From Gammaproteobacteria bacterium MFB021 (GTDB taxonomy: Bacteria > Pseudomonadota > Gammaproteobacteria > Pseudomonadales > Halomonadaceae), in assembly GCA_000737985.1 (NCBI GenBank), contig JNVT01000066.1, positions 1-64,000 on the forward strand: 64,000 nucleotides of DNA, written 5' to 3'. The notes beneath the pieces were generated by a model that searched no databases, had not been told where the DNA came from, and saw nothing but the letters and a program-made list of their open reading frames with translations. This document shows, piece after piece, positions 57,659-64,000 of this stretch. Every line of letters begins with the position of its first letter. Position 1 is the first letter of the stretch. Made by a program: the position numbers and the translations under genes.

Positions 57659-58156
57659 TCAGGATGGCCCGAACAGCGCCTCGTAAACCTCGATGGCGCT
57701 GTCGTAGCGAGTGAACTGACCTTTAGGGACACTGCGGATGGCGGGACGCTCTGCCTTGACGCCCGCGGCATTGCCCTTGGTATGTCGCGCGATACTGAAC
57801 GCCGAGAGATCGGGTAGCGGCTCGCCCGGTAGACCTCCGAAGAAGAGAAACGGCCCAAGCGCGAGCGTATCGGCGTCGAACAAAATCCAGACCACTGCAC
57901 CCGAAGGCTTGCTACCCAATGCGGTATGCACGCTCTGCCTGGCGGTGCGCGCATCCAGCTTCGACGACTTGAGTTGCAGATGGCGCACGAGGGTCCGCTC
58001 CTCGGCGATCAGATCGTAACCGCTGTTATCCACCTCCGGTCTCGCAATTTCGAGCCGACGCCCTCGCACTAGCCAAGCGTGTTTGAGCAATTCGCCAATG
58101 AATAGATGCTCGATCAGACGCTCCCGATACGACGAGTGAGTCGAGTGGTAATCCAT
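57659..58156 (-). CDS. Small protein with restriction-nuclease-like fold
   Basis: Protein of 165 residues, not recognised as a named family. Residues ~10-65 carry E16, GYDLI (D48) and HLQLKSS (Q61, K63), the pattern of PD-(D/E)XK nucleases of the Mrr/DUF4365-like kind in which Q replaces the second acidic residue. GAGGAG lies eight bases before the ATG. It stands alone at the start of the AT-richer accessory end. Confidence 0.6.
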   Translation of the reverse strand: MDYHSTHSSYRERLIEHLFIGELLKHAWLVRGRRLEIARPEVDNSGYDLIAEERTLVRHLQLKSSKLDARTARQSVHTALGSKPSGAVVWILFDADTLALGPFLFFGGLPGEPLPDLSAFSIARHTKGNAAGVKAERPAIRSVPKGQFTRYDSAIEVYEALFGPS

Positions 58157-58314
58157 CGATGAGACTCCTCATGCGGCAGGCTCTGAATCAGCCATGTCAT
58201 ATGCACGTCGCGTCACAACGGCCTGGCGGATAAACAGATACCGAGGTCATTCAGGGTCTCCAGACAGTAGCAGGTCCCCCCTGCGATGGCATGCGCATTG
58301 GCACCGGTGAGCAC
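58157..58314. other. Intergenic stretch without features
   Basis: 158 bp between two minus-strand genes. I see no gene or clear hairpin. Confidence 0.4.
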
Positions 58315-60252
58315 TTACCAGCCGCCGCCGCCACCGCCACCACCGCCACCTCCAGAGAACCCACCACCACCTGAGAAGCCGGAACCAGAAGAATTGACGG
58401 CACTACAGGCGGTGAACGTAGAGTTCATGGAACTGCAGGCATCGAAGACCGAGCCCGTGCTGCCCGCTGCTGAGGAGTGGTAAATCCACCAGGGAAAGAT
58501 CAGTTGACTGGATGAGGCTGCGTCATGATCGGAGAGTTCGGGTATCTTCACCTGCGCAGCCTGGAATTCGCTTTCCATATCCAGTGCAACGGCATAGGGC
58601 CATAACGCCTTTAGTTCCGACGCCTCCAAGCGGGGTGCCTCCTCTCCCACATGGCTAAGCATGTAAGCTTTGAGCCCCTCTATCTCTGCTTTACGCTCTC
58701 TACCGAGTCGTGTGGTTCTTCCCAGCTTTCTCACAAACGCCCAAAAAGCCACGGGCAGGAAAAGCATCGCCATGAACGGGAAAAGATCGAGCGTGTGCAT
58801 GGCATAGCCCCAGATCAACCACCACCCGCAAGATATCGGCAGTGCGACGCCGAGGCTCTTGGCCATGTAGCGGTTCGTGCTATAGGGAACCTCGATATCA
58901 CCCGCCACGACGCTAACAAATATCAGCCCACCCAGCGGAATGAGACCGACCCAAAGCGATGTGGGATCCATGGGGTCAGTGGTCATGACATTGGGCACGA
59001 ACACAGCGAGATAGGCAACAATGACAGCTAACAGCATCAGCCCACCATGAGACTGATAAAACGCTTCGCCATGTTCGTTGCGCATCGCTCTTTTGAAGGC
59101 TGTCCGCAGCCTCTGCAAGTCCTTGCGGTTTTTCTTGGACACCTCGATGGTATTGTCCCTGGCTTCCAAGTGCTCCAAGATCGCTGCTTCTTCTACGGGC
59201 AGATTTTGGGCAGGTTTGACCGTGCGCTTCAGCACCCACTCTGCGCTAGACTGCACCACCGTCACATAGCCCTTTTCACCGAGATTGAGTATCGAACTCA
59301 CGAGTGCTTTATTACGTATCTCGCCATTGTGAACGATCAAATGCGCCAGTGCGGGAGATAGATTACCCAGCGATCCAGAATACGGCGCTGATGGCAGCAC
59401 CGGCTCCTCATGCGACCCTACGCGACGAAGCATCACCCAGTAACTGGCCAATACTAACAGCAAGCCCAAGAAAGCCACCGTATTGCTCGGGCGCTCGGTT
59501 ACATACCAAATCAGTTGATCGATCGTGGTCGGCTTGCTGACCACCCCTTTACGGAAGGCTACCGCAATCGTCACGCCCTCTCCGGGCTGCAATGGCGCGT
59601 TCGTGTGGGTGACCACACGCGTCCCATCATCACTGACCACGGAGTCAGCCGCATGCCCGCGCTGACCATAGGAGCCGGTATAGGTCTTGACTCCCTCCAC
59701 GCCGGCACCATCGGGGAAATGAACGGTAGAAACTGCCTGCTCAATGGGGAATTTCCAGCGATTGCCTGTCACGTTCCAGTAGAGTTCATCGTGCATTTTA
59801 AAGAAACGGATTTGGCGATTGGTGCGATAACGCAGAACGAAACGATGGGGCCCCGGAGCAATATCGACATTCGGAGTCCCCATATAGAGACGTACATAGT
59901 CGCCTTTTCGAATCTGTCTGGTCTGCACCGGTTCACCATCCAGTCTCGCAGAGATGACATCGAACCCTACGCGATGAACGACACCGCTTATACGATTGAT
60001 CACGGGAAAGTCTCGATAGAGACCATGACGAATATGGTAACCATCAGACAGCACATCGAGCGTCTCTGTAACAATCATGTTCCCCGAAGGCTGAACGACG
60101 ATATCGCTCGCGAAACGGGTGATTCTCTCTACCGCATACGCATTCAAGGAGGTGCAGGCACCCATGAGCGCCACGGCCAGTAGGCACACCACTTTGCGCC
60201 ATGCGGGTCTCATGCCTCCTAGGATCCGGCTCCGACCAAGCGAAGACCTCAT
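58315..60252 (-). CDS. DUF2207-family membrane protein with poly-glycine tail
   Basis: Protein of about 645 residues. A signal-like segment (LLAVALMGACTSLNAYA) precedes the extracytoplasmic DUF2207 domain (ITRFASDIVVQPSGNMIVTE.., HGLYRDFP, ELYWNVTGN). A membrane helix near residue 260 (VAFLGLLLVLASYWV) leads to a cytoplasmic part, more helices around 390-510, and a tail of Ser then a run of glycines ending in Trp. This layout is standard for DUF2207. Start is uncertain; ATG 60252 has GGAAG upstream, with alternatives at 60213 and 60291. Function unknown. Confidence 0.8.
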   Translation of the reverse strand: MRSSLGRSRILGGMRPAWRKVVCLLAVALMGACTSLNAYAVERITRFASDIVVQPSGNMIVTETLDVLSDGYHIRHGLYRDFPVINRISGVVHRVGFDVISARLDGEPVQTRQIRKGDYVRLYMGTPNVDIAPGPHRFVLRYRTNRQIRFFKMHDELYWNVTGNRWKFPIEQAVSTVHFPDGAGVEGVKTYTGSYGQRGHAADSVVSDDGTRVVTHTNAPLQPGEGVTIAVAFRKGVVSKPTTIDQLIWYVTERPSNTVAFLGLLLVLASYWVMLRRVGSHEEPVLPSAPYSGSLGNLSPALAHLIVHNGEIRNKALVSSILNLGEKGYVTVVQSSAEWVLKRTVKPAQNLPVEEAAILEHLEARDNTIEVSKKNRKDLQRLRTAFKRAMRNEHGEAFYQSHGGLMLLAVIVAYLAVFVPNVMTTDPMDPTSLWVGLIPLGGLIFVSVVAGDIEVPYSTNRYMAKSLGVALPISCGWWLIWGYAMHTLDLFPFMAMLFLPVAFWAFVRKLGRTTRLGRERKAEIEGLKAYMLSHVGEEAPRLEASELKALWPYAVALDMESEFQAAQVKIPELSDHDAASSSQLIFPWWIYHSSAAGSTGSVFDACSSMNSTFTACSAVNSSGSGFSGGGGFSGGGGGGGGGGGW

Positions 60253-60380
60253 GAGAGCTTCCACATTGAGACCACCCAGAACTTGATACATGATGTCGAT
60301 TCGCCAAATCAGAGCCGAAGCCAGCAAGAAGATGATGCGCTAAAGGAACCGAATATCAATGCAAGCGCTTTCCACGAATA

Positions 60381-60824
60381 TCACTTAGCGACCGGGACGA
60401 TCTCAAAGCGGGTCGCCACCGCGCCCAATAACGCCTCTCGATCATCGGTCGTCAAAAGATTCATGGCAAATGCCAACTTTCGTGGCGACTTGTCTGGCTT
60501 ATCGTCGTGCCGCCGATAATGCACCAGGAGCACCTTCTTCTTACGTTCGACACGCTCCACTTCGCTATCGAGAATCGTGCGCGCCCGCGCCAAAGGGGCC
60601 GGCTGGAACACAAGATAGTCGGCTCCGATACGAGCAACGGGAGAGAAATGAAACCAGCACCCCATGCCCACCATGAGCCCGCCCATCCCGATGATCCCTA
60701 CGGGAGCGGAGGGAACGCTCAGCAGCATAAACAAGCCAAGCGCCAGGGCAACACCACCGACACCCAGCATCAGACGCGCTTGTGTTTTGGCGTAAAATTC
60801 CTGCTCTTGTGAAATCGTCGACAC
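60381..60824 (-). CDS. Small membrane protein, PH-like C-terminus
   Basis: Protein of 147 residues starting at GTG 60824, five bases after AGGGAAG. Two hydrophobic segments (GVGGVALALGLFMLL and VGIIGMGGLMVGMGCWF) precede a soluble part that resembles a bacterial PH-like domain (DYLVFQPAPLARARTILDSEVERVERKKK). Not a named family. It lies 128 bp before the DUF2207 gene on the same strand. Confidence 0.6.
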   Translation of the reverse strand: MSTISQEQEFYAKTQARLMLGVGGVALALGLFMLLSVPSAPVGIIGMGGLMVGMGCWFHFSPVARIGADYLVFQPAPLARARTILDSEVERVERKKKVLLVHYRRHDDKPDKSPRKLAFAMNLLTTDDREALLGAVATRFEIVPVAK

Positions 60825-60852
60825 GTTACTTCCCTCGATATCCGAATGCGTT

Positions 60853-61173
60853 TCAGCGTGAGTTTTCTTCAGCCAGTGCGCGGCGCTTGTCGAGCGAGGC
60901 ATCATCACTCCGGCTGCTGGCACGGCGCGCCCCGTAGACAGTTATCAGCCCCAGCGGGACGAAGCAGATAGAGCCAATGATCACGAGGACGAAACCTGGT
61001 TTGTGCTTGCCGCTCCACAGCATCAGCGCGCCCAACAGAGCCACTAGCCAAGAGGCTCCGGTCAGGTAGATCAAGACATCCGGCACGGACTCACCGGGCT
61101 CCATATAGAGGCCATTGATCAAACCCAACCACCAAAGGAAGGTAATGCCCAACCCCAGAAAGACCGTTTTCAT
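60853..61173 (-). CDS. Small membrane protein, unknown
   Basis: Protein of 106 residues starting at ATG 61173 after GGAGAG. Three or four hydrophobic segments (TVFLGLGITFLWWLGLI, ASWLVALLGALML, GFVLVIIGSICFVPLGLI) and a charged tail. It precedes the 60381-60824 gene by 28 bp, so the two are one transcript, probably with DUF2207. Confidence 0.6.
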   Translation of the reverse strand: MKTVFLGLGITFLWWLGLINGLYMEPGESVPDVLIYLTGASWLVALLGALMLWSGKHKPGFVLVIIGSICFVPLGLITVYGARRASSRSDDASLDKRRALAEENSR

Positions 61174-61452
61174 AGCGCTCTCCATCAAATAAAAGACTGA
61201 CACACCCTGGCGAGCGGCAAATATTATCAGCCCTGCACCGACCCGCAACCAAAAGTTTATTTAAGACACAAGGAACGCAGAGAACAGCCTTTACATCATC
61301 CGACTTGTAGAAGATGCTGCCAGTTTCGCACTCGAGAACAATTATGACGGCTTCCACTGTCTCAGACTGATCCCTTCGCAGCCCGGCAAGACAACCAAAA
61401 ACCAACACAACAGGAATACTTTATTGACTTCCAGAAAAACACCTCCTAAAAA

Positions 61453-62484
61453 CTAAAACCCAACAAAACCCGAGTTCTCAAACACACTCTTGTTGAAACT
61501 TTCCTTTTCGAGCAGGCGCTTATAGAAAACATCATCACTCAAAAACTGGCCGATTCTTTCAGGCTCTGTCCAGACAGACGATCTTTCAGAATGAGAAGCA
61601 CATGAGGCCTCAACAAATTCCGGCCACTTGGGCTCACGGCATGATTTCAAAGCCAACCACTGAGTAAGGACCAAGGAAAATACAAGCGGATAGTAAAAAA
61701 AGAAAAGCTTATGACGTAGAGACACCAAGAGAGGAGGAAGATTCGAAACAACTCTAACCAAACAATTTCTAAAACTCACTCGTGTCGAATAATAAATAAA
61801 CTCATCTCCAGAGGTAGGGGCCGCATCTTGGGGGCCATGCTCCATATACTTTTCTAAGAAACACCAAAGAGACAATATGCGATAGACCTCGTCTCGATGA
61901 AAAAAATTCCCTACCGAAAAAGTGTCTACAATCGTAGCGCCATTTAACACATACCCTCTCAGGGTGCATACCTTGCCTGTTTCGTCCGTCCCTATATGCC
62001 AATACACATCCCTCCAATCTAGATCCAAGACCCCGCCAAACTCTTCGCTCCTGAACACAAAAACCTTACCCGTCATCCTGTTGAAGCGGACAGGAAAATA
62101 CCTACAAGAAAAAAAGTCATATCTAAGATACGCTTGCCAGAGAAACCAGATTCCTCCACCTACGATAACGACAAAGATAAAAGCAAAAATTAGTAAAAAT
62201 ACAACATCGATTGATTGCGACAGATAATCAGACAAAAGCATAAAAAGGACCGAGGTTCCGCAAGCCAAAAGCACGAAGACTCCCAGTAGACAGACGACCG
62301 TTTTCGCCATTCCTCTTTGGCGCTCACTACAGTCTGTCATCTCGCAAAACTCAGAATTAAAACGAATAAGCGCACCATAAGGATCTGGTAGATAAGAAGA
62401 AGCCTTCTCCAGTAGAAAATGAGAGCGCATTTCTTCTTGAGATATGCGTCTATTGATCTTATGAGCTCTACATCGAGAGAACAT
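61453..62484 (-). CDS. DUF6708-like membrane protein
   Basis: Protein of about 343 residues with two N-terminal membrane segments (VVCLLGVFVLLACGTSVLF and VVFLLIFAFIFVVIVGGG), then YFPVRFNRMTGKVFVFRSEE, GKVCTLRGYVLNG and TFSVGNFF, and RILSLWCFLEKYMEHGP. The order matches the DUF6708 pattern as I remember it, a family often found near type VI secretion effector loci. The AT-rich sequence is unlike the core genome. I used ATG 62484. Confidence 0.55.
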   Translation of the reverse strand: MFSRCRAHKINRRISQEEMRSHFLLEKASSYLPDPYGALIRFNSEFCEMTDCSERQRGMAKTVVCLLGVFVLLACGTSVLFMLLSDYLSQSIDVVFLLIFAFIFVVIVGGGIWFLWQAYLRYDFFSCRYFPVRFNRMTGKVFVFRSEEFGGVLDLDWRDVYWHIGTDETGKVCTLRGYVLNGATIVDTFSVGNFFHRDEVYRILSLWCFLEKYMEHGPQDAAPTSGDEFIYYSTRVSFRNCLVRVVSNLPPLLVSLRHKLFFFYYPLVFSLVLTQWLALKSCREPKWPEFVEASCASHSERSSVWTEPERIGQFLSDDVFYKRLLEKESFNKSVFENSGFVGF

Positions 62485-62644
62485 GACCACACTCACTTTT
62501 CCCGATTGCAATATCGTACAGCAGGAAAGATTCTGCCTTGCAAAATAAAAATCAAACTGCGTCGCACCGGCGCTTCAAATCACCGCAAGCCCACTACACC
62601 TAAAAGGCAATAAAGTCGACATTTTATACAAACAAATTTCGCCA

Positions 62645-63652
62645 TCATCGATTAGAGAGGACTATCTCCGGACCACACTCATCGATAATTTCTTGGGACC
62701 ACTGCGGCACTTTGCAATACTTGCAGCAAAAGTAATGACCTGCACCACCAACCACCTTGGGAATAAAGGTGACCACACTCATCAAAACAGACATCAGCTT
62801 AATGACTAGCGATTTTGACTTTACCTTAGGGTCAACAACTTCCATTGCCTGTCTGAAACTAGGCTTGAGGGAAACATAATCGTCTTCTTTGGGCGCATCC
62901 AAGCTACCAACATCCTGCAAGGTCATAAACTGACGAACATACTCGAATTGGTAGCTCAACCAACGCTCCGTCATGCTCCCAGTAACATGGCCCAAATTAA
63001 TCATTTCTTTGCCAATAGAAAAACTATCCAGCACACCATCGTACTCATTCAATACATAACCGCGCACCTCATAGTCTCGCCCCTCGGGCCCACCTGCCCG
63101 TTTTGGCACGATACAAAAGGTACAGCGACGCCAAGAATAGGTGACAGGTTGGCCATCATGAATACCAAAAAAGTGAACATTCCCCGTGCGGCGATTAAAG
63201 ACAACGGGATAGATAGCGTAACGCTTCACCTCTTGCCTAGCCAGCCATAAAAACCCTGCTGCAGACGGGAGTGTTACCAATGCGATAAAAGGTATCACCC
63301 AGTAAGGAGCAAGCGGAAAGAAAAACGGCATACTGCCAAAAAAAAGAAACCCCGCCAGAAACATCACTGCCCCTAGGCTGGCCCAGCTAAGATAAATGCC
63401 GCGCCGCTGGAATTCGGAGTCAGCAACTACTAATAGTTCATTACTGAAAAATAGCGTCACTTGGGCAGCCCGCGCCTCGTCGGCAGCTGGAGTGTCTAAC
63501 GAAAAGCGAACCTCCTTACTACGAGGAAGCTCGAATTGGTACTTAGGGATCATCCCCAGGCTTTTCAAAACCTGAACTCGCCTTTTCATATGCCTCACCA
63601 TAGCATCGACTGACTTCTCGGGCATCCAAACAAGCAGAGCATGGCCACCCAT
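62645..63652 (-). CDS. DUF6708-like membrane protein, paralogue
   Basis: Protein of up to 335 residues with the same plan as the neighbour: membrane segments YLSWASLGAVMFLAGFLFF and VIPFIALVTLPSAAGFLWL, then YPVVFNRRTGNVHFFG, YEVRGYVLNEYDGVLDSFSIG and RWLSYQFEYVRQFM. The 3' end is ~93% identical at DNA level to a second copy running out of the window. The start is unsure; ATG 63589 has the best ribosome site (GGTGAGG). Confidence 0.6.
   Translation of the reverse strand: MGGHALLVWMPEKSVDAMVRHMKRRVQVLKSLGMIPKYQFELPRSKEVRFSLDTPAADEARAAQVTLFFSNELLVVADSEFQRRGIYLSWASLGAVMFLAGFLFFGSMPFFFPLAPYWVIPFIALVTLPSAAGFLWLARQEVKRYAIYPVVFNRRTGNVHFFGIHDGQPVTYSWRRCTFCIVPKRAGGPEGRDYEVRGYVLNEYDGVLDSFSIGKEMINLGHVTGSMTERWLSYQFEYVRQFMTLQDVGSLDAPKEDDYVSLKPSFRQAMEVVDPKVKSKSLVIKLMSVLMSVVTFIPKVVGGAGHYFCCKYCKVPQWSQEIIDECGPEIVLSNR
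62649..62893. repeat. Near-identical 245-bp block, copy 1 (3' end of DUF6708-like gene)
   Basis: About 93% identical to 63756-64000 in the same orientation, spacing 1107 bp. The block covers the last ~80 codons. Confidence 0.8.
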
Positions 63653-63751
63653 GCATATTGGACATGCAGCAGCACCAGGATTTTAAAAAACAAGCGCGGC
63701 GGGCCGACATCCTATACTACTCGTGCTAGCTCGCCCTACAAAACGAGATCT

Positions 63752-64000
63752 CTAGCGATTAGAGAGAACTATCTCAGGACCACACTCATCGATAATTTCT
63801 TGGGACCACTGCGGCACTTTGCAGCACTTGCAACAAAAGTAATGCCCCGCACCACCAACCACCTTGGGAATAAAGGTGACCACACTCATCAAAACAGACA
63901 ACAGCTTAATGACTAACGATTTTGACTTCACCTTAGGATCAACGACTTCCATTGCCTGCCTGAAACTAGGCTTAAGGGAAACGTAGCCATCTTCCTTAGG
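63752..64000 (-). CDS. DUF6708-like membrane protein, third copy (5' end outside window)
   Basis: Only the last ~82 codons are inside the window, reading EVVDPKVKSKSLVIKLL.. to ..CGPEIVLSNR, almost the same as the end of the 62645-63652 protein (substitutions such as KYCKV to KCCKV). The frame is open to the window edge. It marks a tandem duplication. Confidence 0.7.
   Translation of the reverse strand, partial: PKEDGYVSLKPSFRQAMEVVDPKVKSKSLVIKLLSVLMSVVTFIPKVVGGAGHYFCCKCCKVPQWSQEIIDECGPEIVLSNR

Overview
The window is a stretch of GC-rich chromosome with tightly packed operons, Gram-negative binding-protein ABC and TRAP transporters, and E. coli-like ugp, dpp and glp gene sets. A halophilic or marine gammaproteobacterium of the Halomonadaceae type (Halomonas, Salinicola, Chromohalobacter) fits best; this is inferred from gene content and style, since no rRNA or tRNA lies in the window.

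Bases 1-6263 hold an amidase (cut by the window start), an M14 zinc carboxypeptidase, and a small catabolic unit: an SLC13-type anion transporter and a PDC-hydrolase-like amidohydrolase, divergent from a GntR/UTRA regulator, with palindromes between them. Bases 6454-12467 hold an SbmA-like peptide transporter and the glycerol-3-phosphate importer ugpBAEC. A Pho-type promoter precedes ugpB, and two 143-bp palindromic elements sit between ugpB and ugpA. Bases 12489-19352 are the dipeptide importer dppABCDF (minus strand) and an orphan betaine-type binding protein. Bases 19632-24446 hold a LysR regulator, a TRAP transporter (PQM) and a VanX-like D-Ala-D-Ala dipeptidase. A higBA toxin-antitoxin pair follows, bracketed by 38-bp direct repeats, then a FecCD-type permease and ATPase pair.

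Bases 27253-31527 form the glycerol operon glpD-glpF-glpK, behind a good GlpR-type operator and closed by a hairpin. Bases 31676-38077 carry an OsmC-YcaO fusion, an ornithine-cyclodeaminase-like enzyme, a CBS protein, a Tat-exported PhoD phosphatase with its own Pho-type promoter, and an XRE regulator. The ugpB and phoD promoters share the same box-to-minus-10 spacing, so G3P scavenging and PhoD look like one phosphate-starvation response that feeds the glycerol/G3P pathway.

Bases 38132-45266 are a type I restriction-modification locus (hsdM-hsdS-X-hsdR, minus strand). X is an accessory protein with an N-terminal helix-turn-helix-like segment and a PD-(D/E)XK-like nuclease core. Bases 45673-53305 hold an alanine/sodium symporter, an FAD-linked lactate/glycolate-type dehydrogenase, an MFS transporter, an MdaB quinone reductase divergent from a LysR regulator, and an orphan binding protein.

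Bases 53390-57610 are the most coherent unusual unit: a GntR regulator whose palindromic operator touches its own start codon, then an ADP-ribosylglycohydrolase, an NCS1 nucleobase/nucleoside permease and a PfkB kinase. This mirrors E. coli yegTUV-yegW with a different transporter family. Bases 57659-64000 are an AT-richer accessory end: a nuclease-like small protein, a DUF2207 membrane protein with two small membrane partners, and a tandem set of DUF6708-like membrane proteins whose last copy runs off the window.
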